A stretch of DNA of 64,000 nt from Moringa oleifera (Eukaryota; Streptophyta; Magnoliopsida; Brassicales; Moringaceae): assembly GCA_021397835.1 (NCBI GenBank), contig JAJFZO010000469.1, forward strand, positions 992,001 to 1,056,000. Direction: 5' to 3'. Below are positions 1 through 11,039 of this stretch, piece after piece. Under the pieces are notes generated by a model that was not told the origin of the DNA, searched no databases, and worked only from the letters and a program-made list of their open reading frames with translations. The translations under genes and the position numbers were made by a program. Every line of letters starts with the position of its first letter. The first letter of the stretch is position 1.

Positions 1-255
1 ACTGCAAAGGAGATAATTGAAACCATAGATGCTGAGAAAAACTTAATCACTTTCAAGGTCATTGAAGGGGAGCTGATGGAGGAGTTTAATGCCTTTAGAA
101 TCACTTTTCAAGTGAGTCCCAAGCATGGCGGCAGCCTGGTGCATGTGATTGTGGACTATGAGAAGCTACACAAGAACATTGGACATCCTGAAACATTTGT
201 TGAGTTCCTTGCCCAAGTTGTCAAAGATATGGGAGATCACCTTATCAAAGCTTAG
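1..255 (+). CDS. MLP-like protein (Bet v 1 family), 3' part of exon 2 only
   Basis: The window opens inside exon 2 of a major latex protein gene; 84 codons and a TAG stop at 253-255 are visible. The frame starts TAKEIIETIDAEKNLITF and ends in the DMGDHLIKA C-terminus. It matches exon 2 of the complete gene at 27,424-28,178 almost base for base; the one difference I saw is a synonymous ATC/ATT. Exon 1, the intron and the promoter lie before the window. MLPs are small cytosolic proteins of the Bet v 1/START-like fold with a hydrophobic ligand cavity; the ligand cannot be read from sequence. This gene marks the left edge of duplication block 1. Confidence 0.9.
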   Translation, partial: TAKEIIETIDAEKNLITFKVIEGELMEEFNAFRITFQVSPKHGGSLVHVIVDYEKLHKNIGHPETFVEFLAQVVKDMGDHLIKA

Positions 256-860
256 ACAGGAAGTATGATCTATATATATTGTGTGCTTGTAATATGCAAT
301 AATGGACTCAAGCATAAAATTAAAGCTTGGGTATTGTTATGCATCGGTGAATGCTTTCATGGATATCTTATGCTTTATGCATATGATTCCTATACAGCTT
401 CACAGAAACTTTCCTTGTGAGTCAATACTCTTCTTTTCATGTATTAATGTATCTTTGCTACATCGGTGCCATAATAATTTGCATTGGAATATCAGTATTT
501 CATTTGTGTGATAGTATTTTTCCAATTATATATTAGTCTTGGCAGCGTATGCTGGCATGCGCTTTCACATCTTCATGTTTGTATTATACTTAAGAGGGAA
601 GTAGTTTCTGTTCGATTAACTAATCAATATATGCTTAATCTGTTCGACGTGTGGTGAGATCATTTCTCAAATATTCAAAGGCAAATTATAAAAAATTCAC
701 AAGATTTTATTAAAGAACACATTCATAGAAAAAAATTACTTTCCCTTCAAAAAATTTTACAGTTTAATATTACTTTTTGATAATTTGGTTAGCATATATT
801 GTTTTTAGTATGATAAATGATATCGAAAAACTTAAAAATCAAAATATTTGATACAGTTCA

Positions 861-936
861 ATGTTATATGTAAAATGAACTTATGGTAAAATGTTATATG
901 TAACATGAACTTATGGTAAAATGTTATATGTAAAAC
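861..936. repeat. 30-bp minisatellite, about 2.5 copies
   Basis: The unit beginning ATGTTATATGTAAAATGAAC starts at 861, 891 and 921, an exact 30-base period, with one TAAAATG/TAACATG difference. The array recurs in block 2 near 28,786-28,862, so it predates the duplication. It lies in AT-rich noncoding DNA downstream of the MLP gene. Confidence 0.85.
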
Positions 937-1780
937 TGTATTTTTATTAAATTGAAGCTAAAATTTGACTTTATATTTTTATTAAAAAATCATCTCAATT
1001 AATATTAATAGAATGCTGATGAATATCTTTAAAAATATAATAATTGTTTTTGAAAAATGATATTTTAATTTATAAATACAAAAAATTAATTTATAATTAT
1101 TTTCTCTTGAGAACTAAACTTTTGTATGGAAGTAATCTTGTATGCTGACCACAGATTATTTTTTTGATACCCAAAGACAACCCCCAACCTGATGTTAAAC
1201 ATATAATCTATATTTATTTTTTAATGAGTGGCCCTATATTGTCACCTTAGTTAAATATCAAGAGATAATTCCGGTACATTCTTAGCTGCCAAACATAAAC
1301 AAGAAAATCTTACATCAAGTTATTGCACGGTGTCTCCAAGTTGATTTTACATCCATAAATGGTTGTATCCTTTTACATGTGAAATTATTTAATACTTTCA
1401 GTGTATCTGTCTCATCAGCTTACTCACAGGATCAATCAAATTAATCCATATAGATGTAAGTAATAAAGAGTGTGACCCAGTCACATGGACTCTGTCTAGC
1501 TTCTTGGCATTTGAGTTTTTGTCTTCTTGGTCAAAAAGCTTCGGTTAGTCCTCTGCATTCAAGCATGGGACTTCACAATTATTCAATATATTCATTGTCA
1601 TGCCTCCACACAGGCAAGGGTCTCGCTCTGAGATTATCCTATTTTTCCTTCAGTTGCCCTCTCTTGACATTCCTATATAATTAAAAAAAACAGTCAATTT
1701 GATGAAAGAAAAGAAGATAAAAATAAAATGTTGTTGCATGGGACACTTTGAAAATGCAAGTTTGATAAGAGATAATTTTT
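937..1780. other. AT-rich intergenic DNA, no gene seen
   Basis: The short open frames here (for example 1,472-1,684) are AT-rich and low-complexity, and they change length between blocks 1 and 2. I see no conserved domain, RNA gene or transposon terminus. Confidence 0.6.
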
Positions 1781-2160
1781 GATGACAACGTGGGATGAGA
1801 GGGTTGAGCGAGATATAAAGCAATTTAAATAATAATATATAATGTAAAGTATAAACATGAAACAAATAGAAAATTAACCGATCAATAATTCTAAATGTCA
1901 CAAATGTAAAATTATTGAGAATCAATATTAAATTTTAATTTTTAAAATTAAAAAATAATTCATAATAAATTTTTGGTTTGATTCTCTTCATTTTTTAATG
2001 AAATCATCAAGTTGTCATAATGGATTTTCAGCCGAAATCAAATACTCATAGTAACTTGAAAAATATTTTAATGTTTTTTAAAATAATAAAAATTATCATA
2101 AATTCTTCTTATGGTATAATTGAACATCGAAATTTAACAACAATAAAATCGTCTTGACGA
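1780..2160. repeat. Degenerate LTR-like fragment (gypsy family of this locus)
   Basis: The order of short words (AATTTAAATAA, AATGTAAAG, AAAATTAACCGAT, TTCTAAATG) matches the start of the larger LTR-like module at about 17,270-17,500. It is therefore a truncated LTR piece of the same family. The block 2 copy is at about 29,690-30,050. No coding potential. Confidence 0.5.
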
Positions 2161-2220
2161 ATTTCATTCATCGAAGACATGGTAACAGAAGACTTGCTGC
2201 CTAAACTAAAAATGCTTATG

Positions 2221-2835
2221 GGTACTTTCTTTGTCTAGTTGCATTTGCCTACTAACTTGAGAAGGTTGATCAACTTGCATTTCCTCGATATCTGAGAAAT
2301 AGTAGTAAAAGAGATGCCATTGCATGTAGAGAGATTAAAGAATTTGCAAGTATTAACTGATTTTGTTGTAGCCAAATCTGAAATCTCTAGATGGCAAAGG
2401 GCTTTGCCAACTCACATCAACGACAGAATGGAATATTGGTTACTGTAGTAAGCTGGAATGCTTACCAGAGGAGGGGTTGCCCACCTCCCTTTCTTATTTA
2501 TCAATGGAGGAATGTCCTTTGGTGAGTCAGCGATGCCAAAAAGAAAAGGGAGACTACTAGCCCAAAATCTCTTACATTCTAACCATCTCTATAGACCACT
2601 TGAAATTCTGAAATCTCTGAATGGCAAGGGGCTTCGATAACTCACCTCAATTATAGAATAGCACATTGATTACTGCAGTAAGCTGGAAAGCTAGCTTATC
2701 ACAAGAGGAGCTGCCCACCTCCCTTTCTAATCTATCAATCGAGAATTGTCCTTGGATGAGTTAGCCGTGCCAAAAGGAAAAAGAAAACTACTGGCACAAA
2801 ATGTCTCGAATTTTCACCATACACATAGATGGCCG
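2221..2835 (+). pseudogene. CC-NB-LRR disease-resistance gene fragment (LRR and C-terminus)
   Basis: Translation gives LPTNLRRLINLHFLDI, then a stop, then KEMPLHVERLKNLQVLTDF, the LRR-start signature of RPP13-like CNL proteins. It jumps to a C-terminal LRR part with DGKGLCQLTS, SKLECLPEEGLPTSLS and CPLVSQRCQKEKG, typical of the last repeat of grape-type CNLs. That last-repeat segment is present twice in tandem: CTGAAATCTCT begins at 2,378 and 2,609, period about 230 bp. The second copy is more decayed and ends in a match to the NFHHTHRWPV tail. The NB-ARC and coiled-coil parts are absent. Stops and frameshifts make it a nonfunctional fragment. CNLs are intracellular immune receptors; nothing here could act as one. 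Confidence 0.8.
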
Positions 2836-3430
2836 GTTCGTAAGGTAAATTGATCGAAACCTAGATGAGAGTTGATTGATTACCTAATTGATTTGAAATT
2901 ATAACGTGGCATGTGAGGGATCTTTAAAATGAAAAGTTCAAAAGCTTGTTTTGAAAAATGTGTCTTTTCTGAAAAATAATGTCTGTTTATTAGAGTATAT
3001 TTTTTCATGAACATGTGTCTCTTCATGTTTTTCTCACTGAAGTATATCAGAAGGTGTATAACTAAAATCATTCTCTATGTAGATTTGCATCCTTTTACAA
3101 AGCACAAATTTGACAAGCCTTTTAAATTTTCAAATCACTTCCTTTCTTCCTTCATGCATATAAATAATTTAGAAAACTATCATTTTGTAAAATATTATTG
3201 ATATTATACTTGATTATAGGTGTATAAATCGAGTCAAGGGTCTTATTGTATGCTGCGAGAAATTCGCTGTTATCTTTTTGCATCCAGTAAGATTGAAATT
3301 GGTTGGGCGAATTGTAGCCAAAGATTAGTGTAATTCTACATGCCTTGAAGAGTTTACGCATATTTTTGTTTGTCCTTTTTGTTACAAACCCATCACCATA
3401 AATAATCTTTAGGTTTAATTGAAAATTTTT
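2836..3430. other. Intergenic DNA before the copia remnant, no gene seen
   Basis: Short AT-rich frames on both strands overlap each other and show no recognisable motif. The sequence is conserved with 30,726-31,320 only as part of the block duplication. Confidence 0.6.
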
Positions 3431-4808
3431 ATGACAATGACTTCTGTAACTTTGAGAGAGATGACTTTCAACATCGTTAAACTTGAGAGGTTCAATGGTG
3501 ATAACTTCCTACAATGGCAAAAGAAGATACACTTCCTATTTACAACATTGAAGGTGGTATACATTCTAAACACAACAAGGCTAGAAGAGAGAAAAGTTGA
3601 GACCATTGTTGAAATTCGTGAAAAACACAAGTAGGACATTGATGACGACTCTTGCATGTGCACATCTTGAATGGCATGTTTGATGTGTTGTTCGATGTGT
3701 GTACCAAATCATGGGATCCATAAAAAGAAAAAAAAACTTTGGGAGAAACTTGAGGTAAGATATATGACAAGGATGCAACAAGTAAAAAATTTCTTGTTAG
3801 TTGTTAATAATAATACTATGATTGATGGTAGGCCTATCATGGAACAAATGCATGAAATTGAATGAATTCTCAACAATTATAAATAACATAACATGTATAT
3901 GGATGAAACTATTGTTGTCTCCTTAACCATTGATATACTTCCTCCTTCATGGAAAGATTTTTAAAGAAATCTAAAACACATGATGGATGACATTAATCTT
4001 GAAGAGTTGGTTAATCATCTTCGACTTAAAGAAGAATATAGTAAACAAGACAACGAAGGAACACTTTCCTCATGAGAAAGTTCATGTGATGGAGGAAGGT
4101 AAGTCCAGCAAGTTCTTAAAGAAGAAGAATCAAGATTTTGGTAAATCTCATAATAACAACAATAAGAATGATTACAAAAGGAAAAAACATGAAAGGTAGT
4201 TGTTTCCTTAGTGGCAAACCTAGACATTTCAAGAGTTGAATGTCATTTAAAAACAAAGAAAAGGATTCTAATGCAATAAAAGACAACCTTATTATAGTCA
4301 TTTCTGAGGTCAACATGATTGAAGATGTTAGAACATATGGTGAATAAACTCTGATGTAACTTGCCATATATGCAGGAACAAGGATTTCTTCAAGACAATG
4401 AATGAAGAAGATGGGGTTGTTCTATACATGAGAAATGCATCTACTATCAAATTCAAAGGCAAAAAGATGGTGTCGTTAGAATTCACTTATGGAAAAATAC
4501 TCACTCTTGCAAATGCATATTATGTACCAGAAGTTAGGAAAAACTTAATTTCTATACATTTACTTAGTAAGTATAGGTTTAAGTTTGTATTTAAGGGAGA
4601 TAAATTTATTCTCTCTAAGGGGGGAATGTTTGTAGGGAAGGGATATTTATGTGAAAACATGTTCAAACTAAATGTAATTAATAGAAATACTACTACTTTT
4701 GCTTATATTATTGAGTCATTTGATTTATGACATATTCATTTAGGACATGTTAATTTTAGAAAAATTGATGAAATGATGAACTCACATCTTTTTTCACATG
4801 TTACAAAT
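3431..4808 (+). pseudogene. Ty1/copia retrotransposon remnant: gag, CCHC, protease, GAG-pre-integrase
   Basis: The N-terminal part has the copia gag (UBN2-like) pattern FNGDNFLQWQKKIHFLF, then DILPPSWKDF and MDDINLEELVNHL. A degenerate zinc knuckle (CFLSGKPRHFKS) lies at about 4,200. A degraded protease site (NSDVTCHIC, where the active family has DSGATxHxC) lies at about 4,350. Then comes the protease to GAG-pre-integrase stretch at 4,398-4,730 with YVPEVRKNLISIHLLSKY and LSKGGMFVGKGYL, ending at HLGHVNFRK. Several stops and frameshifts break it, and most are shared with 31,321-32,708. Integrase, reverse transcriptase, RNase H and both LTRs are missing. The remnant stops abruptly at about 4,808, where gypsy-type sequence begins. 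Confidence 0.85.
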
Positions 4809-4962
4809 GTCATGTGCAACTATCATAATAGGGCAGTGGGATATAATATCGAGAACTATCTGGCATTCAAATACAAGGTGCAATCATTGGTAAATAATGG
4901 TGTTATGAGCTCTGAAGCCGGAAACAGCACCAATGTCATTAATAATCCATAGCCAGCCTATA
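4809..4962 (+). pseudogene. Ty3/gypsy gag C-terminal fragment joined to the copia remnant
   Basis: From 4,809 the translation reads MCNYHNRAVGYNIENYLAFK and onward to a PAYRAHQ motif. This is the degenerate zinc-knuckle-like end of a plant Ty3/gypsy gag, usually CxYHxGxxGHxIENC. The same sequence, more complete, is in the gag remnant at 25,486-25,890, where its upstream part (PLFVKPLQPPYPKWHDANA) is intact. Here the upstream part is replaced by copia sequence, so the junction is chimeric. A stop follows at the NNP position. Confidence 0.75.
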
Positions 4963-5184
4963 GAGCACATCAAACAAACATGGTCGAGATAAGAAAGGAT
5001 AAAAAAAAAAAAACTTGAGATTTGGAGGACAACGAAAATAGAAATTGGTTAAGCTTGGACTATGACCTAACAAGAGCACATCAAGCAAACATGGTCGAGA
5101 TGAGAAAGGACAAAAAAAAAACTTGAGATTTGGAGGACAACGAAAATAGAAATTGGTTAAGCTTGGACTATGACCTAACAAGAG
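4963..5184. repeat. Tandem duplication of a roughly 111-bp unit, two copies
   Basis: TGGTCGAGAT occurs at 4,981 and TGGTCGAGA at 5,092, exactly 111 bases apart. The flanks (poly-A run, GAGATTTGGAGGACAACG, CTTGGACTATGACC) repeat likewise. The homologous gypsy fragment at 25,840-25,960 has one copy. Block 2 has two (32,862-33,082). The duplication therefore happened after the gypsy fragments separated and before the block duplication. Confidence 0.85.
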
Positions 5185-5887
5185 CTGACAAGAAAAAAAT
5201 AAATAAGAAAAAGAAAATAAGGAGTAGTAAAGAGGAAATGGATCCAATCGACTATAGCAAACCCTTTCATTAAATTTTTAAATCAGTTGGATTTTACATT
5301 ACGAATCAATATTTGATAAAGGATTCACCTATAGAAGATAACATGGCTCAATTATTTTTAGAGTAGGTAAAAAATCAAGTAATAATTTTTTAGTTCTGAT
5401 GTAAAATTATATAAAACAGATAAGTCCACGGTGATCATTAATAGATACTATTGCATCTTTTATTCTTTTTTCTAGTTTGATCTCATCATTAAGTAGACTT
5501 TAATGAATAGCAAGAAGACTCTACTCGTGTCAGTATTTTTTTAGTGATGTTTGACGAGCTTGAGTGTGTTCTTATTTTATCCCTCAAGAGCTTATCCTTA
5601 TGTCAACCTTTAAAGAGCTCTCTAACTTTCCTTTCACATTGTTTCTTCTAGTGGTAAACTCTCTCTTAGAGTCCACCTCGACCTACTTATTCTCTATCCT
5701 ACTTGGTTTTCCTTCGCTTATTAAGAGACCTTATCTTAGATATGCCTCTACACCTCTCCCCATAGATGAGTCACACTCTTCGTCATCAAGTAAATTTAAT
5801 TTTAGGTTGTGATATGAGCTTCAACTTTTTTAGTAGATTGTCCCTAACTCCTTTCTATTTTTTTTTTTTATAGATCACTTCTTGATA
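5185..5887. other. Gypsy-associated noncoding segment
   Basis: This stretch is shared with 25,960-26,640 and 33,083-33,786. It has an open frame at 5,564-5,812 whose counterparts at 26,322-26,570 and in block 2 differ in length and carry changes. I recognise no protein in it. It is best read as untranslated internal sequence of the same element. Confidence 0.5.
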
Positions 5888-6426
5888 ATGCCTAAGAGTG
5901 AGAATAGAAATTTTGAAAAGGTATTGAAGGTGGCTAAGAAAACACATCTAGGATCTTCTTTTAAAAAGGGCAAAGTGGTAGTACTCTTTCTGCAAAAGGC
6001 AGATACCGAGGAGAGTCCACCCCTAAGATGGTGACTTTTTGCAAACTTCTTCTTTCACCAGGAGCTTGCATCAATCACCACTTCTTTTTTAGCCCAAAAC
6101 ATTAAGAGAATCATCCAAGAAGTAGTGTTAGGAGCTGTAACCTTTTCAGTCTTGCTAAGCAAGAAGGACGTTCAACTGGAGAGGATGTTTAACCTGGTAG
6201 CTGAGGTATCTTTTGCTTAAACACTTTTTGCCTTTACTTTTCATTGCTCAATTAATATTTTTTTTGCTTGCAGGTTATTCAAGATTGTCTGTTGATAGTA
6301 GAGGAATACAAGAGTCAAAGCCAGGTTGAATTTGTGTTCTTAGAGGCTAAGAAAGCAATTGAGGAGGCTAGAAAAAAAGGGGCTAAGTTGATAGTAGAAC
6401 TCTCCACTCTTAAATTACATAAATAA
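5888..6426 (+). pseudogene. Unrecognised two-exon coiled-coil ORF, TE-associated, nonsense-mutated
   Basis: An ATG at 5,888 opens a frame starting MPKSENRNFEKVLKVAKK. It runs to a clean GT-AG intron at 6,206-6,273 (68 bp, phase 0, long T tract before TTGCAG). After splicing it continues VIQDCLLIVEEYKSQSQVEF and a Lys/Glu/Ala-rich helix, ending at TAA 6,424-6,426, about 156 codons. One in-frame TGA at 6,032-6,034 breaks it. The block 2 copy has TGG at that codon but a TAA elsewhere. The region from FFFHQELA through LSKKDVQLERMFNLVAEV looks like a gag-type or host-type helical domain, but I cannot name the family. A third partial copy at 26,646-26,850 is frameshifted. Confidence 0.55.
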
Positions 6427-6594
6427 AATGCAAACTAGAAGATTTTTGTGTTGAAAGTAGAAATGGAGAAGATGAACGTTGACTTTGGATTTCAAAAGGA
6501 AAAGTAAAAGAAATTGGGGTAGTTGACTATTGGTAAGAAGGAACTTGTAACAGCCTTTAAATAAAATAAAGAGTTGAATAGAATGATTGGATGA

Positions 6595-6831
6595 GTGTAC
6601 ATAAGTTTTTTTGGAAATAGGAAGGATACTAAAGCAAAGGTGCTAATTGAGTATCCCATCCTCATTTTAGATTTCATCACCACTGCTTTTGGCACTTCAT
6701 CCCATTCTTGTGCTACCCTAGTAGCGCTTGATCTCATAGAGAGTCCGATTTTCATCTTTCTTAATTCTATAAATCAGATTTTGCAAGAGTTGAATGAAGA
6801 ATCTACTAATCTTAAGGAAAAGATTGATTAA
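6595..6831 (+). pseudogene. Possible distal part of the 5,888 ORF, unrecognised
   Basis: An open frame contains AKVLIEYPILILDFITTAFG and ends SINQILQELNEESTNLKEKI. It is conserved at 34,494-34,730 with a few replacements and an intact frame. It lies about 170 bp downstream of the stop of the coiled-coil ORF, so it may be the remains of a later exon or the end of the same protein. No family recognised. The low-complexity acidic tail resembles C-termini of plant TE-encoded gag-like proteins, which is an inference only. Confidence 0.35.
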
Positions 6832-7599
6832 ATGTATGTCTTTCCATTTAAACTTAATGTAATCTTTTTTTTTTTTGGGAAATGAAATTGACTTCTTTTT
6901 GCATTCTCTTGCTATTCTCTATTTTGGATATTATCATGAGATGAAATCATAAAAGAACCATTAAAGACCTTAAAACTTAAACTTTCATCATGATAGATTC
7001 CTGACCTAGAGATAGACTTTTTCTTTAAGCACATGGCAGATTCTTCCTCAGAAGAATGCTGAAAATGTTAAATGAAAGGGGTAGAGAGTATGGTTTTACT
7101 AAAAGTAAGAGTTTGACATCATAAAATTCACTTTCCACCCTTAGACAAACTCTCCCACACTCACCCTTGGAAATTCTAGACTTTTCTATAATTGTGGGTA
7201 GACTTTGCTAAGGAAAAGAGCCAGAAATGCTAAAGATATTTTTGGACACTCTTCTTCCCTTATATTAGATATATTTATGCATTATTATCCATTTTCCTCT
7301 CTCAAGAAGACTCTCTTTCAGTTTCTTCTATGAATTCCACACTTTCCAATAAACCTTCCTTACTCGCAAGGAGACTCTCCCTATGATAAGTGTAAAAAAT
7401 ATAAAATTATAAGACTTAACACTTTGTTTTTTTATCTCTAAGAGGTTACCTACTTGATTTTCCCTTAGGCATTCAATTTTTCCCTTATTCGACCTCATTC
7501 ACATAGTCTTCTTCGATAGTGACAACAACAAACTGCACATTGATAATGGCACCCTTGATTTCTAGATTTCCAAGAAGGGCAAAATTTAGGTATTGACAC
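6832..7599. other. Intergenic DNA, no gene seen
   Basis: AT-rich sequence with poly-T runs. Both strands are closed by frequent stops. Conserved with 34,731-35,500 only as part of the block duplication. Confidence 0.55.
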
Positions 7600-9250
7600 C
7601 CCTCACCAGTATTAAGTACATAAAGTGCTTAAGATGATATAACATAAAAGAGGATATAATGTAAAAGAGTATAGGCCATTGACCTATGCTCCGTATAGTT
7701 TTTAAGGTTTGTTAAGGACTTTGCTTTCTAACTTTACTAATCTGAATTTTTTTTTTTTCGTGATTTAATGAGTCACAGCTCAGTAAGTATGAACATGTAA
7801 CAATAACAACTCATGTCAAGCATATTATCTAAGCCACAAGTCATTACTAAACATGTTATCCTTACCTATCAAAGATCAAGTGTAAACAAACATATACAAA
7901 TGATATGCAATTTTATTTTCTTTTTACGTTGTGGCCAACAAGATAAGCAAATGCCTAAAAATTTTATGTGAACATATTGATCTGTAAGATCGTAATCATA
8001 TATGTTTATTTTTTGTATCATAGGCTTATAGCCAAAGAAAATGATTCCATGTCATCAACTCTTGGTCAATGGAGTATCCCATGTCAATATGCAATTTCAT
8101 AGCTTACCAAGTAAGGCAGAACTCGTTTACTATCTTTTTATTTAATTATGCAAGTTCTCATCCAGCAAATCTAGCATACTTTTAAAAGCTCAAACAATAA
8201 TTCGAGATACCAATCCATTTCATAACTTAAACATATGACCTCTTTTTACACATTCAATCATGTAATTTGCTTATACTTACCTCTTGTAACTTTAACAGTT
8301 TTAGCCTCTTAATAAACTTCCTCCTCTTTGCATTTCTTCACCTTGTAATTATCCTATAAGTATGTAAGATATACTATTATAATATTTGCAAGCATAATCA
8401 TGCACAATAAATGAGCCTAAGTTGAATTCTTATTTCTTAACTTTATTTCACTGTACTTTACTTAGTTCTTATTCTTATACTCAAGTTTACTTCCTTTTAT
8501 GCACAATTGATTTATCACTTCATATTTCATATATTGATATTAATCATTCATATATAAACTAAATTTCTTCTTCAAACCTAACTAAGTTAGCACCTTACTA
8601 ATTTTATTTTGTGCAAAATATTCCCTATTTTTAGTCCTTAGTAATGAAGCCATAACTCTTCCATTTTTTCTTATTTAGAAAAGTTGTTTTGCCATCATTT
8701 AGTTCAAATCTTTACCTACAAGTTTCCTATTTTATGTTTTACCAAATTCAAACTTTAAACCTCCGAAATTTATGTCTAAATTTGCTACTTTAAAAATAGG
8801 GTGCTCTTATGTTCTTTAATAATTCTCTAACCTTAATCTTCATACAAAGCTCAAAATCATATTTTTCACTCATTATATATAGATCAATGAATCATACAAG
8901 AGGATAAGAGTAAAAAATAATCATAAAACCCTAGCTTATTTTACTTACCTCCAAGTTAATCAGAATCATTCTAACTCAATTCATTAACTTGATTGTCTAA
9001 TTCTTACTTCTATAGTTTTCTTCTTTTCTTATCTTTTTTTTTTTTTCCTAAATTTCATGTAAAAGAAGTGTAGTTAGAGAGACTTTATTCAATATGTAGA
9101 GAAATGATTTTTGAGAAAGAAGAAGACTGAGATGATTATTATCTTTATCTAAAGTCTTAATAAAATTTTTAGGTGCTTTAATCTCATACATCCACTTAGT
9201 ATCTCACTTTATCTTATTGATTATTTTATGGTATTTTATAAAGTTTTCAG
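7600..9250. repeat. 1.6-kb dispersed repeat, possible solo LTR or element tail
   Basis: Similar sequence occurs three times: here, at about 35,505-37,150 (block duplicate) and at about 51,590-52,800 (much more diverged). Anchor words are AGAGGATA...GACCTATGCTC, GTGATTTAATGAGTCACAGC and AACATGTTATCCTT. The third copy lies between other MLP genes in a different neighbourhood. I found no open frame. The boundaries and the lack of genes fit a solo LTR or noncoding element tail, but I did not find a clear TG...CA terminus or target-site duplication. Confidence 0.5.
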
Positions 9251-10892
9251 AAGTTGAAGATTTAATATGCACTGTTGGTTTATTTGTGTGATAGAATTAT
9301 TTATATATGTTTAATTATTGAAGCAAGTGTAACAACTTTCGAGTAATTTTTTTTTTCCCCTTTTGAATTTGATATTAAGCCAGATAATTTAATTAAGACC
9401 GCCACTTTTTCCAATCAAGATAGTAGATGCTTTAGTTTTGTATGTTTTCACCTATTACATCATTATTTGAGAAAGATATAATAATTTTATAATAAAAATT
9501 AGTTTTACAAGTTTAAATTTGCTACATTATATTGTAGTAATATAAGATACAATCTTGATTCACAATAGTCATTTTTTCAAGTTTATAATCCTTCAATTAA
9601 TTACGTTAAATGGATTATCAATATTTGTATCTACCTTTGGTAAGAATCCAACAGAACCAAAAGAGATTTAGAAGACTAATTTCAATTTTAATCAAATAAT
9701 GTCACTAACTTTAAGATTTCAACCTCAAAATTTCTGGATAATAGTTATCTCTTATTAAGGGTATTTTTATCTAAAAATATGAAAAAAGAAAGAAAGCAAA
9801 CAAAGCTTAAACAGTCAAATGGATAAGTGTTGATGTTTTTAAATCTCTATTTAAATCTTATTAATGAATACATAATCCAAGTGTTAGTTGCATTATACAA
9901 AGTTGTATCAAATAATATTACATAACAGACACATGCCTGAAAAGAATTCTAGTCTCTCTTTTTTTTTTTTTCTTGGTTAAAATTTCTGGAGGAAACTGCT
10001 TTTTCACAAAAATGTGGCTAATGGAAATTGAATCTTCCTAACAGCCTCATTCTCTGACTTATCAGTGAAGGGAAATTTAACCAACTATCTTTGCCACAGA
10101 TATTCTATGGCCAAATTAATTGTTCTGTCTCATCATCTCTTACATGTCCTAATTAGTGGTTTCCCTATACCAGCAAACATTTCTCCTTACATTATTATAT
10201 GCAGCACAAGTATTATAATAAGTTTTAAAATATCTTTTTTATTTAATTTGGGGATTCTTTAGTGTAAAGTCAATCAATTAAAATCATGATGATTTTGATA
10301 AAAATAATAAAATTGTCCTGTTTGTTTATAATTTGATGATCCTACTATACTATGAACTTAGATTATATCTCCACGATATAAAAAAAAAAAATTATATCCC
10401 AGATAAGTGAATTAATCAACCAGAAAACTAACAGTAGAATAAAATCAGCTTGGAGGGAAAAACAAATTACGAATTCGAGTAATATTACTTTCAATATTTT
10501 ATTACATCATAATGTTGAACTACTCATACTTAATGTTTTAGATATTTGATTATCATGAATTTTTAGGATATGTAATCTACCGAATATTTTAAGGACAGTC
10601 AAGAAATAACATTACTAATAATCCAGAGATTTTGACAACTAAGCAATAATTTCAGACTTTACATTTAAGTTTTTATAATGGAAAGACATATTAATGAACT
10701 GTTAAAAATTTTAAGCTAACAGTCCATGTTAGTGTAATAATTATAACATATAACTCAAGAAAAAAAGTTTCTAAAATCAAAACTGAAAGAATGAGTTTGC
10801 AATTTCACTTAATTTGGTAGACTTTCTTTTAAGAAAAAGGCCAATTAACCCACAATTATCATTCAACATGACAGACAAGATTGTACAGAAGC
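9251..10892. other. Upstream region of the MLP gene at 11,040
   Basis: About 9,880-10,140 is homologous to 20,400-20,690, 37,790-38,050 and 48,180-48,500, all upstream of MLP genes or the MLP pseudogene. Around 10,370-10,890 also matches 53,990-54,530. It is an old MLP 5' flank that travelled with each copy. The frame at 10,065-10,262 is not preserved in the diverged copies and is not a gene. Confidence 0.6.
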
Positions 10893-10905
10893 GCTCATGA
10901 TGAGC
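10893..10905. promoter_or_regulatory. Conserved promoter dyad GCTCATGATGAGC
   Basis: A perfect inverted repeat, GCTCAT-G-ATGAGC, ends 40 bp upstream of the TATA box of the 11,040 gene and is followed by ACTGGCCTAC. It is conserved at 38,807, 49,580 and 54,530. At 49,580 only the centre base differs, so the symmetry is kept. A protein-binding site is inferred, not shown. Confidence 0.5.
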
Positions 10906-10945
10906 ACTGGCCTACTAGAATTAATGGAGCGTTGAGCCATCCAAC

Positions 10946-10952
10946 TATAAAA
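10946..10952 (+). promoter_or_regulatory. TATA box of MLP gene 11,040
   Basis: TATAAAA in the context CCAACTATAAAAGGATCATGG, 94 bases before the ATG. The same TATA context occurs before the other intact MLP genes, which supports it as the core promoter. Confidence 0.8.
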
Positions 10953-11039
10953 GGATCATGGCGGAAGGGTCGCCTCACTGCACTTCCTTAATGTTCTCCT
11001 CTGTTAGAAAAAATATATAATATCCTTAAGAGAAGTAAA

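Noticed and set aside
302..511. Short open frame after the first MLP stop
   Set aside because: It lies in the 3' UTR and flank of the MLP gene and is not preserved as protein in other MLP flanks.
10065..10262. 65-codon open frame upstream of MLP 11,040, also at 37,966
   Set aside because: It is conserved only because the block is duplicated. The diverged copies at 20,580 and 48,365 do not keep the frame.
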